DNA of 64,000 nucleotides from Kosakonia sp. SMBL-WEM22 (GTDB taxonomy: Bacteria > Pseudomonadota > Gammaproteobacteria > Enterobacterales > Enterobacteriaceae), in assembly GCF_014490785.1 (NCBI RefSeq), contig NZ_CP051488.1:2418001-2482000 (forward strand), given 5' to 3'. Made by a program: the position numbers and the translations under genes. Positions 17,530 through 26,521 of the stretch are shown piece by piece. Each line of letters begins with the position of its first letter. Position 1 is the first letter of the stretch. Below the pieces are notes generated by a model. It saw nothing but the letters and a program-made list of their open reading frames with translations. It ran no database searches and was not told the origin of the DNA.

Positions 17530-18081
17530 TTACTCCCCGGTCAGCGCGTCATAGAGCGTTTGCATCCGCGCGCGCAAATAGAGCACTGCTTTATGCTTGC
17601 GCGATAACAGGGTCTGCACGCTGACGCCCAGCTCCTGTGCCAGGGCCTTGCAAGTGTAACCCTGTAACTCGGTTTTTTCGAACACCTCGCGCTGGGCTTC
17701 CGGCAATTCCTCCAGCGCCTGACCCAGCTCCTCCCACAAAAGCCCCTTCAGATACTCCTCTTCCGGCGTCTGGGCGATGCCGAACAGCGTTTCAGCTACC
17801 TCGTCTTCAACGAAGTCTGCCTCCTCGTCACCCTCAGTAAATAGCCCCGATAAGGGCACTTCGCGCTTTTTACGCGCCCGGTCGGTCATCTCGTTGCGCG
17901 CGGCGCGAAACAGCCAGGCGGCGACATTCTCCACCGGCTGCTCAACCTTCATTAACTGCCAGCTGATCTCCTGCAGGATATCTTCGCTCTCCTCTTTCAC
18001 CGGCGAGCGGCTGCGGATAAAGGCTTTCAGCCTTGAGCGGCAGGCGTTCAGCGCCGTGACAAGTGCGGACTCAGTCGTCAT
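17530..18081 (-). CDS. ECF-type RNA polymerase sigma factor
   Basis: 183 residues from the ATG at 18081 (an ATG at 18093 is also possible). Region 2 is recognisable as DILQEISWQLMKVEQPVENV and AAWLFRAARNEMTDRARKKR (about 35-75). An acidic linker rich in Glu/Asp lies at about 80-100. Region 4 contains LEELPEAQREVFEKTELQGY and the helix-turn-helix TCKALAQELGVSVQTLLSRK. It directs polymerase to a small regulon. Its start overlaps the upstream membrane protein gene by 11 bases, so the two are coupled, a usual arrangement for sigma and its control partner. No classical anti-sigma domain is present. Confidence 0.88.
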   Translation of the reverse strand: MTTESALVTALNACRSRLKAFIRSRSPVKEESEDILQEISWQLMKVEQPVENVAAWLFRAARNEMTDRARKKREVPLSGLFTEGDEEADFVEDEVAETLFGIAQTPEEEYLKGLLWEELGQALEELPEAQREVFEKTELQGYTCKALAQELGVSVQTLLSRKHKAVLYLRARMQTLYDALTGE

Positions 18082-18502
18082 GACGCGGGTCATCGCGCTC
18101 ACCCGCGTTCGGACGCTGCTGCTCCGGTTCATGGCGACGTTCGTGCCAGCCGCAGTGACCGTGGCGGCGAAAAGCTTCGCGGCGTTTTTCGACAAACTCT
18201 TCCCGCTGCTCCGGCGTCATCGTCATCCAGCGCTCATGCATGCGCCGGTGGGCGCGGCCCATGCCGAACATGCCGGGGCGAAAGCCGAGGCCGCCAAAGA
18301 GAATGCGCGACAGCACCAGAATCCCGAGCGCCTGCCAGAAGCCGATGCTCTTCACCCCGATGATCGTCGGTAACAGCGCGTTCCATAGCGACATCACCAC
18401 CAGACCGAGCAGCACAAACAGCGCGGCGCCAATGACCAGCGGCTTCGCACCGCGATGGCGACCAAAACCGTGTTGCCTTTCATTCATATGAAAATCTCTC
18501 AT
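18071..18502 (-). CDS. Two-helix membrane protein coupled to ECF sigma factor
   Basis: 143 residues from the ATG at 18502 (AGGAAG upstream); an ATG at 18487 is also usable. Two hydrophobic segments (PLVIGAALFVLLGLVVMSLW and IGFWQALGILVLSRILFG) are followed by a Gly/Met turn and a long basic, His- and Arg-rich cytoplasmic or periplasmic tail with MTPEQREEFVEKRREAFRRH, a pattern seen in Spy/CpxP-like and metal-responsive proteins. First gene of the sigma unit and overlapping the sigma gene, so it is the best candidate for a sensor or anti-sigma role; that is inference. The family is not identified. Confidence 0.75.
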   Translation of the reverse strand: MRDFHMNERQHGFGRHRGAKPLVIGAALFVLLGLVVMSLWNALLPTIIGVKSIGFWQALGILVLSRILFGGLGFRPGMFGMGRAHRRMHERWMTMTPEQREEFVEKRREAFRRHGHCGWHERRHEPEQQRPNAGERDDPRHDD

Positions 18503-18589
18503 TGTTTTTCTTCCTCATCAGATTAGCGAATAAATGCCTGTGATGAAGTAGACGAATGAGCGCGGGAAATATTGCTAAAAAAGGGAAAT

Positions 18590-18617
18590 AAAAAAACAGG
18601 CGCAACGTGTGCGCCTG
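18590..18617 (-). terminator. Intrinsic terminator after glgX
   Basis: On the minus strand CAGGCGCA (18617-18610) pairs with TGCGCCTG (18604-18597) across 5 bases and is followed by six T residues. It ends the treZ-treY-glgX transcript. Confidence 0.85.
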
Positions 18618-18643
18618 AAAAAGTGCGGAGTAACAGGAAACGA

Positions 18644-20719
18644 TTACGGGCGGCGGAACAGCGCGATGCTGCGGCCTTCCAGCTCGAAATCCTTCTCTTT
18701 GGTGATAACGATCCCGCGTTTCACCGTATCGGAGGTGGTCAGCTCCAGCACCCAGCCGCCTTCGCCAAACTGCGGAATGCGGAACGGTACGTTACCTTCA
18801 AACGGGTTGAACAGCATCAGTACGTCGTGCCAGATGCCCTCTTCCTCTTGCAGATCGGCGCGGCCAATATAGACGCCGAGGGTAGTTCCCTCTTCCCACT
18901 GCTCCGGCAACTGCTCGCCGCCACCGGCGTTGTACCACTTGATCTCCATCCCGTCGCGCCAGTTTTCACGGCGCAGCAGCGGCTGGGCGGTGCGCAGCTC
19001 AATCACCTGGCGGGTAAATTCGCGCAGCGCTTCGTTCGCGCCGTTCAAGGTGTCCCTGTGTACCCAGGAGATCTCACTATCCTGGCAGTAACCGTTGTTA
19101 TTCCCGGACTGGCTGCGGCCAAACTCATCGCCCGCCAGCAGCATCGGTGTGCCGTGGGAGAAGAGCAGCGTGGCAAGAAAATTGCGTTTCTGGCGCTCAC
19201 GCACGGCGTTGATGCCTTCATCGTCGGTCGGGCCTTCCGCGCCGTAATTATAGGAGCGGTTGTCGTTGTGGCCGTCGTTGTTATCTTCGCCATTCGCCTC
19301 GTTATGTTTTTCGTTGTACGACACCAGGTCGTTAAGCGTAAAACCGTCGTGGGCGGTGATGAAGTTGACGCTCGCCCACGGACGGCGCCCGCGCAGATCA
19401 TAGAGATCGCCTGAGCCGAGCAGACGGGCAGCGAAATCGGTCGAGACGTTATCGCCCTTCCAGTATTCACGCAGCGTATCGCGGTATTTGTCGTTCCACT
19501 CCGCCCAGCCCGGCGGGAAGCCGCCAACCTGGTAGCCGCCAGGGCCGATATCCCACGGCTCACCAATCAGCTTCAGCTTCGACAGCACTGGATCCTGGGT
19601 GATGGCGTCGAAGAAGCCGCCGCGCTGGTCAAAGCCTTCCGGCTCGCGGCCAAGAATGGTGCCAAGGTCAAAGCGGAAACCGTCGATATGCATCGACTCC
19701 GACCAGTAGCGCAGGGAGTCCGTCACCATCTGCAGCACGCGCGGATGGGAGGTGTTCACCGTGTTGCCAGTGCCGGTATCGTTGATGTAGTAACGATGCT
19801 GATCCGGCAGCGTGCGGTAGTAGGAGAAGTTATCGATGCCCTTAAAGGAGAGCGTCGGACCCAGTTCGTTCCCTTCGGCGGTGTGGTTATAGACCACATC
19901 GAGGATCACCTCGATACCGGCATCGTGGAAGGCGCGCACCATGTCGCGGAACCCCTGAATGCCGCGCGGGCCGTAGTAACGCGAAGCGGGCGCAAAGAAA
20001 CCGAGGGTGTTGTAGCCCCAGAAGTTGTGCAGCCCTTTATCGAGCAGATGCTGATCGTCCGGGAACCAGTGCACCGGCAGCAGCTCCACGGAGGTGATGC
20101 CAAGGCTCTTGATATAGTCGACCGTCGCTTTATGCCCCATCCCTTCAAAGGTGCCGCGCAGATCCTGCGGAATAGCCTGATTGAGCTGGGTGAAGCCCTT
20201 CACGTGTGTTTCGTAAATGATGGCGCTCGGCCAGGCGATATTCGGCCGGTTTTGATCCTGCCACTCAAACTCGTTGGGATCGATAACCCGGCACTTCGGC
20301 GTGAACGGCCCACTGTCGCGCTCGTCAAAGGTTAAATCTTTATCTTCATGCAGCAGATCGTAAGCGAAGTGCGCTTCGTTCCACTCAATATCGCCAACCA
20401 GCTCCCGCGCATAGGGGTCAACCAACAGTTTGTTGGGGTTGAAGCGATGGCCGTTTTCCGGATCATAGGGGCCATGCACGCGGTAGCCGTAAAGGGCACC
20501 GGGTTTCAGGCCGGGCACGTAGCCGTGCCAGATCTCATGGGTATATTCCGGCAGATCGAGGCGGGCAATCTCCTGTTTGCCGCTCGGATCGTACAAGCAG
20601 AGTTCCACGCGATGAGCGTGAGCTGAAAAGAGCGCAAAGTTCACGCCCTCGCCGTCGTAATTCGCACCGAGTTGCTGGCCGTGCCCCGCCGTGATGTGAT
20701 ATGGCTTACCGTTAGACAT
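18644..20719 (-). CDS. glgX: Glycogen debranching enzyme GlgX/TreX
   Basis: 691 residues from the ATG at 20719, preceded by AGAGGG. An N-terminal CBM48 (GANYDGEGVNFALFSAHAHR) precedes a GH13 isoamylase-type barrel. Catalytic signatures are DGFRFDLGT (nucleophile Asp), KLIGEPWDIGPGG (acid Glu) and NFITAHDGFTLNDLV. It cuts alpha-1,6 branch points of limit-dextrin glucans. Its place at the end of a treZ-treY-glgX operon suggests it feeds linear maltodextrins to TreY, as TreX does in the three-enzyme trehalose route, rather than serving only glycogen breakdown. The spacing to treY is 63 bp and the operon ends in a clear terminator. Confidence 0.92.
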   Translation of the reverse strand: MSNGKPYHITAGHGQQLGANYDGEGVNFALFSAHAHRVELCLYDPSGKQEIARLDLPEYTHEIWHGYVPGLKPGALYGYRVHGPYDPENGHRFNPNKLLVDPYARELVGDIEWNEAHFAYDLLHEDKDLTFDERDSGPFTPKCRVIDPNEFEWQDQNRPNIAWPSAIIYETHVKGFTQLNQAIPQDLRGTFEGMGHKATVDYIKSLGITSVELLPVHWFPDDQHLLDKGLHNFWGYNTLGFFAPASRYYGPRGIQGFRDMVRAFHDAGIEVILDVVYNHTAEGNELGPTLSFKGIDNFSYYRTLPDQHRYYINDTGTGNTVNTSHPRVLQMVTDSLRYWSESMHIDGFRFDLGTILGREPEGFDQRGGFFDAITQDPVLSKLKLIGEPWDIGPGGYQVGGFPPGWAEWNDKYRDTLREYWKGDNVSTDFAARLLGSGDLYDLRGRRPWASVNFITAHDGFTLNDLVSYNEKHNEANGEDNNDGHNDNRSYNYGAEGPTDDEGINAVRERQKRNFLATLLFSHGTPMLLAGDEFGRSQSGNNNGYCQDSEISWVHRDTLNGANEALREFTRQVIELRTAQPLLRRENWRDGMEIKWYNAGGGEQLPEQWEEGTTLGVYIGRADLQEEEGIWHDVLMLFNPFEGNVPFRIPQFGEGGWVLELTTSDTVKRGIVITKEKDFELEGRSIALFRRP

Positions 20720-20782
20720 GATCCCTCTTTCTCTCATTTAGAGCGTCACCTGACTTAACCCAACCAGACGCATAAAGTCGTT

Positions 20783-23293
20783 TTATGCGCTGACCAGTAC
20801 TGCAAACGTAAAACCGCCAATCGATCGCAAATTGACGCGATCGTTGAGCAACACATCCTCTCCGCTAAGCATATCCCGGTAATGACGATGCGCCAGCCGC
20901 TCCGGTAACGGGATCACCGCGCCGTTCAGGCTGCCATCCAGCGCGCCAAACAGCAGGCGCGGTGCCAGCACAATCAGCGCGTCATCCTCGTCAACCCGCG
21001 CAAAGGCGATGACATTATCCGCCTGCTCGCCGTCAGCATTCAGCGGCAGATAGTCGCCATGGCGGAACAGCGCCGGTTTCTCCAGGCGCAGGTGCAGCAG
21101 GCGCGCGATAAAGGATTGCTTGAGCTGGCCGCTCGACCACCCCTCCTGTAAACGCGGGTCGGCGTGCTCCTGGGCATCAAGCAGGCGCTCCAGTTCCGGG
21201 TAGTCCGGCTCCAGGCGGTTATCGGGATCAACAAGGCTGAAATTGAGCGCTTCGCTGCCTTGATAGATATCCGGTACGCCCGGTGCGGCCAGCTTGATCA
21301 GCGTCTGGGTCAGGCTATTTACCAGCCCGGCGCGAATAAATGGCAGCAACGATGTGGTGAAATCCTGTAAAAATGGCTGATTATCCGGCGAAAGCAGGTG
21401 GCGAACGTAGTCCAGCACCGCGCTTTCATAGGCATCGTTACTGTCGACCCAGTCGGTACGCTGTTTCGCTTCGCGCAGCGCCTTCTCGACAAACTCAACA
21501 AAACGCCCTTCCAGCGCTTTCAGCCCCTCGGCATCATCCGGCTGCAAGGTTACCGGCCAGACACCCGCCAGCGCCTGGTAGATCATCCACGCTACTGCCG
21601 GACGCGGTGCGGGGCCATCCTCCAGCATGCTCACTTTTTCTTTGTTCATTTCACGCCAGCGGGTAACGCACTCCGCCCAGCGCGCGGGCGCTTCCGTCAG
21701 GGTGTAGAGCCTGGCGCGGGCATCTTCCCCACGCTTGGTGTCGTGGGTCGAAGTGCCGGAGAGCGCGTCGGGCTGTTTCTCAAGCCGTGTCTGCATCTCC
21801 TGATGGAAACGGGCAAGGGAAAAGTTACGGCGTAACGGCTCGGCACCCACTTCATTGAGGGCGAGATCCATGTTCTGGCGGAAAAAGAGCGTGTCTTCTA
21901 CCGATTTCGCCATCAGTGGCCCGGTGAGTTGTTGGAAACGGGTGCGGAAACGGGCAGCGTCATCGCGCGCGCTGTCCGGCATATCGCCGGTCAGAATGCG
22001 GGTGATAACGTCGAGAGCGTTCGGATCCGGGGCATAGCTGCTGGCTTTCACCTTCGAGACCACTTTTTGCAGCAGCGCCAGGTCGGCGGGCGGCAGACCC
22101 TGCGCCGTGCCGTAGGTCCGATAGACCGGGAAGGCGATCAGCAGCTCGCGCAACGCCTGGCGCAGCGCCTCTTCAGCAGGTGTAGAAGCTTCATGCCCGG
22201 CGATCTCACCGGCAAGACGCAGCAGCACACTGAACTCACCAGCAAAGTTACGATCGACCATCAGCAGCTTCGCCGCGCGCAGCTCCGCTCTCATGTCGAC
22301 CGGTTTACCGACCACCCGATCGTAAGCCTCACGCAGGCCGTCGAGATTCTCATCATCGACCAGCACATCGGAGAGCGCAGCGATAAACTCATACCCGGTG
22401 GTGCCAGAGACCGGCCAGTCGTCGGGCAGATGCTCGCCTTTACCGAGGATCTTCTCAACGGTGATATGGCAGGCGTCGCCCGCTTTTTGCCGCAGGCGCA
22501 TCAGGTAACCGCGCGGGTCGGCAAGACCGTCGACGTGATCGACGCGCAGGCCATCGACTGCGCCGCTGTGTACCAGTTCGAGGATCAGTTTATGGGTGTC
22601 GTCAAAGACTTGATCATCTTCCACCCGCATGCCGACCAGACCGGTGATCTCAAAGAAGCGGCGATAGGAGAGATCGCTGGCCGCATCGCGCCAGCTCATC
22701 AGCCGCCAGGGCTGCTGCGCGTGCAGTTCAGCAATTTTCGCCGCATCGGTCAAACCGATGATCTCCTGCTCGCGCCCCTGCCAGCTCTCTTCCACCAGCG
22801 GGTAGACGCTTTCGTAGTAAACGAATGCGGGTTTACCGGTTTGCGGGTCGGCTTCCACTTTTAGCTCGCCCTTCTCCACCACGGCGTCAAAATCCTCGCC
22901 GAGGAACGGCAGCGTCAGGCGACGCGACCAGTCGATATCAAAATGGCGCGCCCATGGGCTCTTTTCGCCTTTAGCGATCACATCGCGCCACCAGGCGTTC
23001 TCCAGCGAGGCGGCCATATGGTTTGGCACGATATCAATGATAAGCCCCAGCCCGGCAGCTTTCAGCGCCTGCGCCAGCTTGTCGAACCCTTCCCGACCGC
23101 CGAGCGTCGGGTCGATCTCGTTAGCGTCGGTGACGTCATACCCGTGCGTGGAGCCAGAGGTGGCGGTAAAAATCGGTGAAGCATAAAGATGGCTGATGCC
23201 CAGCTTTTTGATATAGGGCACCAGCGCCACGGCGCGCTCAAAAGTCATGCCGTTACGAAACTGCAGGCGGTAGGTTGCGGTTGGCGTGCTCAC
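20783..23293 (-). CDS. treY: Maltooligosyl trehalose synthase TreY
   Basis: 836 residues with a GTG start that overlaps the treZ stop by 4 bases (GTGA). The GH13_26 family begins here with TATYRLQFRNGMTFERAVAL and GISHLYASPIF. GLRVDHVDGLADPRGYLMRL holds the nucleophile Asp, HITVEKILGKGEHLP the acid Glu, and GTSTHDTKRGEDARARL the transition-state residues. TreY isomerises the reducing-end alpha-1,4 bond of maltodextrins to alpha-1,1, giving maltooligosyl trehalose. Length is normal for the family. Partner treZ is immediately upstream and glgX downstream. Confidence 0.95.
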   Translation of the reverse strand: MSTPTATYRLQFRNGMTFERAVALVPYIKKLGISHLYASPIFTATSGSTHGYDVTDANEIDPTLGGREGFDKLAQALKAAGLGLIIDIVPNHMAASLENAWWRDVIAKGEKSPWARHFDIDWSRRLTLPFLGEDFDAVVEKGELKVEADPQTGKPAFVYYESVYPLVEESWQGREQEIIGLTDAAKIAELHAQQPWRLMSWRDAASDLSYRRFFEITGLVGMRVEDDQVFDDTHKLILELVHSGAVDGLRVDHVDGLADPRGYLMRLRQKAGDACHITVEKILGKGEHLPDDWPVSGTTGYEFIAALSDVLVDDENLDGLREAYDRVVGKPVDMRAELRAAKLLMVDRNFAGEFSVLLRLAGEIAGHEASTPAEEALRQALRELLIAFPVYRTYGTAQGLPPADLALLQKVVSKVKASSYAPDPNALDVITRILTGDMPDSARDDAARFRTRFQQLTGPLMAKSVEDTLFFRQNMDLALNEVGAEPLRRNFSLARFHQEMQTRLEKQPDALSGTSTHDTKRGEDARARLYTLTEAPARWAECVTRWREMNKEKVSMLEDGPAPRPAVAWMIYQALAGVWPVTLQPDDAEGLKALEGRFVEFVEKALREAKQRTDWVDSNDAYESAVLDYVRHLLSPDNQPFLQDFTTSLLPFIRAGLVNSLTQTLIKLAAPGVPDIYQGSEALNFSLVDPDNRLEPDYPELERLLDAQEHADPRLQEGWSSGQLKQSFIARLLHLRLEKPALFRHGDYLPLNADGEQADNVIAFARVDEDDALIVLAPRLLFGALDGSLNGAVIPLPERLAHRHYRDMLSGEDVLLNDRVNLRSIGGFTFAVLVSA

Positions 23294-25077
23294 TCGGCTT
23301 CTCCCTGCGATAAACGAACGATAATGGCATTCTGCGCCAGTTCGGCACCCGCCTCAGGCCAGGCGAAAAGCGTTTCGCCCGGCAATTCCGGTAGCGGCTG
23401 GCTGGCCGTACCGATATTCAACGCCATAGAGAGCGTGCCCAGCGGCAGCGCCCAGCGCACGGCGATAAAACCGGGCGCGGTGGCGATAATCTCGCCCTGC
23501 TGACGGGTCGCACCGCCTAGCAACGGCACAATATGCTGCTGGCGCAATGCGAGCAGCTCACGGCTGAAGGCCAGCCAGCGCTGCCCTTCCACGCTGTGCG
23601 GACGCGTCCAGTCGAGCTGGGAGCGGGTAAAGGTCTCCGGATCGTTCGGATCGGGCACATCTTCCCCTTCATGTCCGGCATGGCCTTCAAACTCGCGCGT
23701 GCGCCCTTCGCGCACCGCTTTTGCCAGATCGCCGTGGAAATCGGTAAAGAAGAGGAACGGGTTGGTCTCACCATACTCCTCGCCCATAAACAGCAGCGGA
23801 ATATGCGGCGACAGCAGCAGCGTCGCGAGCATCACGCGGGTGCGGTCGGCTCCCGCCAGCGAGATGAGACGGTCGCCCTGCGCACGGTTGCCTACCTGGT
23901 CATGATTTTGAATAAAGTCGACAAACGCGACCGGCGGCTGCTGGGTGCTGTCCACACCGCGCGGCTCGCCCGCGTGCTGCGACACTTCCCCCTGGTAGGC
24001 AAAGCCTTCAGCCAGCACGCGCGCCACCCATTTTTCCGGGCTGTCGGCAAAATCTTCGTAATAGGCATGGGTCTCGCCGGTGGCGAAGACATGCACCGCG
24101 TTATGGAAATCATCGTTCCACTCGCCAGTGAAGAGCGTGGCAGTGCCGGACTCATCGCGCGGATGCAGCGAGACGATATTGCGGCTGTCTTCGGTAGTGA
24201 GATGGATGGGACGGTCGGTGATCTCCTGGCGAATGCGTTTGGCGATCTCGACCAGGATATGCGGCTCGTTGGTGTCCTCAATCTGATCAATAGCATCGAA
24301 GCGCAGGCCATCGAGGTTGTACTCGTGCAGCCAGTAGAGCGGCGCTTCGCTAATGTAGGCGCGCGCGGCATCAACATCATAGGCGATGCCCGCGCCCCAC
24401 GGCGTCTGGCGCTCTTTGTGGAAGAAATCGGGCGACAGCAGCGGCAGGTAGTTGCCCTCTGGCCCGAAGTGGTTAAGCACGATGTCAAGCACTACCGACA
24501 GGCCGTAGCCGTGGGCGGCATCGACAAAAGCTTTGAAATCATCCGGCGTGCCGTAAGCGGAGTGCGGCGCGTAGAGCAGCACGCCGTCATAGCCCCAGCC
24601 GCGAGTGCCGCCAAATTGCGAGACCGGCATCACCTCAACCATGGTGACGCCAAGCTCGGCGAGATAAGGTAATTTTTCGATTGCCGCCTGGAAGGTGCCC
24701 TGCGGCGTAAAGGTGCCGATGTGTAACTCGTAAACCACCGCCTCTTCCCATGGGCGGCCCTGCCAGTCAGCGTGTTGCCACTGATAGCTGTCAGGATCGA
24801 CGACCAGCGACGGGCCGTTAACCTCGGCCAACTGGCCGCGCGAGGCGGGATCGGGGATCGCCATACCGTCGGCGAGGACAAATTGATACTGCGCGCCTGC
24901 GTTCACGCGCGAGACGGTGGTTTCAAACCACCCCTCTTCGCTGCGCGTCATCGGCTTCTCCTGCCCGTCAAGACGCAGCGTTACGCTCTGCTGACCGGTG
25001 GCCCACAAACGGAAGCGAACCGCGCCGTCGGCCAGTCGCTCTGCACCCCATGTTTTTGAAAACGTTTTGGTCGCCAT
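23290..25077 (-). CDS. treZ: Malto-oligosyltrehalose trehalohydrolase TreZ
   Basis: 595 residues from the ATG at 25077; an upstream GTG-like start at 25110 lacks a good site. An N-terminal CBM48-like sandwich (WGAERLADGAVRFRLWATG) precedes a GH13_10 barrel with GLRFDAIDQIED (nucleophile), HLTTEDSRNI (acid) and FIQNHDQVGNRAQG. It releases trehalose from maltooligosyl trehalose made by TreY. It is the first gene of the three-gene operon. Enterobacteria generally make trehalose by OtsAB, so this is a second, glucan-dependent route, likely for osmotic or desiccation stress. The upstream promoter was not identified. Confidence 0.95.
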   Translation of the reverse strand: MATKTFSKTWGAERLADGAVRFRLWATGQQSVTLRLDGQEKPMTRSEEGWFETTVSRVNAGAQYQFVLADGMAIPDPASRGQLAEVNGPSLVVDPDSYQWQHADWQGRPWEEAVVYELHIGTFTPQGTFQAAIEKLPYLAELGVTMVEVMPVSQFGGTRGWGYDGVLLYAPHSAYGTPDDFKAFVDAAHGYGLSVVLDIVLNHFGPEGNYLPLLSPDFFHKERQTPWGAGIAYDVDAARAYISEAPLYWLHEYNLDGLRFDAIDQIEDTNEPHILVEIAKRIRQEITDRPIHLTTEDSRNIVSLHPRDESGTATLFTGEWNDDFHNAVHVFATGETHAYYEDFADSPEKWVARVLAEGFAYQGEVSQHAGEPRGVDSTQQPPVAFVDFIQNHDQVGNRAQGDRLISLAGADRTRVMLATLLLSPHIPLLFMGEEYGETNPFLFFTDFHGDLAKAVREGRTREFEGHAGHEGEDVPDPNDPETFTRSQLDWTRPHSVEGQRWLAFSRELLALRQQHIVPLLGGATRQQGEIIATAPGFIAVRWALPLGTLSMALNIGTASQPLPELPGETLFAWPEAGAELAQNAIIVRLSQGEAE

Positions 25078-25194
25078 GCAATTACCTCTCCACGATGCCA
25101 CGATGAACAATCATAGACGATAATTGGCAACCCGATGGGCGGTGGTCATCGCTGTACGTCGCCCGATACAGCGTTATATACCGGGCGATGGTGG

Positions 25195-25311
25195 TTATTG
25201 TTTCTGCTTGTCCTCCTGCGCGTCAGCCTCCCGGTACCGACGCGGAGAGTGTTTGTTAGCCCAGCGGCGGCTCACTCTCCTCTCAATCTCTTCTCTGAGC
25301 GAGCTTTTCAT
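25195..25311 (-). CDS. Possible 38-residue basic small protein
   Basis: Reads MKSSLREEIERRVSRRWANK from the ATG at 25311, then a polar, charged tail ending in Lys/Gln. It is highly charged and helical, without a membrane segment. It lies 117 bp upstream of treZ on the same strand. The ATG has no good ribosome binding site, so this is a weak call made on composition and position only. Within 25112-25549, a gap of about 440 bp, I see no other convincing gene: two longer open frames at 25370-25690 and 25537-25283 have no recognisable features. Confidence 0.25.
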   Translation of the reverse strand: MKSSLREEIERRVSRRWANKHSPRRYREADAQEDKQKQ

Positions 25312-25549
25312 TAGAAAGCCATATAGATAATTTCAGCTGCGCGCCTCGTGATGCCCGGATATCACCTTTTTGGCAGCAAATGGGGTCGCCGTAGTTGGGC
25401 AGATTTTGAAACAGGGAGATGTTTCCACATTGCCCATGTGGTTTCTGTCGCTGGCAAAGATCGTTGCCACCATCCGGCGTCGCTACCTGCCCGGCGCTGA
25501 CCATCCCGTCTCTGCGGACGATCGGTATAACCTTCACCCGCCCGTGTCG

Positions 25550-26416
25550 TTAGTGCGTCGCCGCGAATATGCTTTTGCCGATACGCGCAATGGCATCGTT
25601 ACTCTGCGCCAGCGTCGCTTCTGTTTGCGTTATATAGACAGAGACGATGATTGGCTGCCCTTTTTTCGGCCACACCACGCTGATAATTGAGCGCGAGCCG
25701 TGAGCACCTGCACCGGTCTTATCACCGATTGTCCAGCCGGACGGCAGCGACGCGCGCAGTAGCGCATCGGCAACGTTGTCATCCTTCATCCACTGCACCA
25801 GCTGCGCGCGGCTTTCGGGTTTGAGCGCATCGCCAAGCGTCAGTTTCGCCAGCGTATGGCTGACGGCGAGTGGCGTGGTGGTATCCTGTAAATCCCCAGG
25901 CACAGCGCTGTTCAGCTCCGGCTCGCTACGGTCGAGACGCGTGACGTTGTCCCCTAAACCTGCAAACCAGGCGGTCACTTTTTGCGGGCCGCCCAGCTTC
26001 GTTGCCAGCAGGTTGGCGGCGGTGTTATCGCTGTACTCAATTGCTGCGCTGCACAGCTGCTGCCAGCTCATGCTTTTCGGCGCGACAAATTTGCTGGTCA
26101 CCGGCGAATACTCAACCAGTGTCTCTTTGCTGAACTGCGTAGTGTCGCTGAGGGCGAACTCTTGCTGATCCACCTTGCTCAACAGCGCGCCGCAGAGCAG
26201 CGCTTTATGGGTGCTGTTCAACGGAAAACGCTCATCGCCACGGTAGCTGACGCTCTTACCTGAGGCGGTATCGATCACCGCGATACCGATGCGCGCGTGC
26301 AGCTTCTCCTCCTGCAAGCGGGCAATAGCGGTGAGGGTTGCCGAATCAATGGTGGCGGCATTGGCCGCGGATGCGACGAGCAGCAGCGCGGGAATAAATT
26401 TAACAGACAGATGCAT
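25550..26416 (-). CDS. bla: Class A serine beta-lactamase
   Basis: 288 residues. The signal peptide MHLSVKFIPALLLVASAANA sends it to the periplasm. Active-site motifs of Ambler class A are all present: STHK (nucleophile Ser at about residue 68), YSDN, RSEPELN with the general-base Glu, and DKTGAG. The region GARSII-like HGSRSIISVVW and the C-terminal half resemble the LAP/SCO/CARB branch, but it has KTG, not the RTG of carbenicillinases. It hydrolyses penicillins and perhaps early cephalosporins; spectrum cannot be read. No mobile element or ampR-like gene is adjacent, so it looks resident on the chromosome. A TATAAT (minus strand, 26449-26444) lies upstream. Confidence 0.93.
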   Translation of the reverse strand: MHLSVKFIPALLLVASAANAATIDSATLTAIARLQEEKLHARIGIAVIDTASGKSVSYRGDERFPLNSTHKALLCGALLSKVDQQEFALSDTTQFSKETLVEYSPVTSKFVAPKSMSWQQLCSAAIEYSDNTAANLLATKLGGPQKVTAWFAGLGDNVTRLDRSEPELNSAVPGDLQDTTTPLAVSHTLAKLTLGDALKPESRAQLVQWMKDDNVADALLRASLPSGWTIGDKTGAGAHGSRSIISVVWPKKGQPIIVSVYITQTEATLAQSNDAIARIGKSIFAATH

Positions 26417-26443
26417 AACGATAATCCTTTTCGTGGTGTGAAT

Positions 26444-26449
26444 ATTATA
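26444..26449 (-). promoter_or_regulatory. Likely -10 element of the beta-lactamase gene
   Basis: A perfect TATAAT on the minus strand about 28 bases before the ATG, with AAGGAT as ribosome binding site. No good -35 hexamer is seen at 16-18 bases upstream, so basal expression may be low. Confidence 0.45.
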
Positions 26450-26521
26450 TCTGCCGGATTATGCCTGATGGCGCAGCGCTGCCATACTGCTGAGTGACGA
26501 CTTATCTCTTCCGGAGACACG

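Noticed and set aside
23533..24672. 379-residue plus-strand frame within treZ
   Set aside because: Antisense to a complete GH13 enzyme with all catalytic motifs; no features of its own.
25370..25690. 106-residue plus-strand frame upstream of and overlapping the beta-lactamase
   Set aside because: Its second half is antisense to bla and the first half shows no motif or ribosome binding site.
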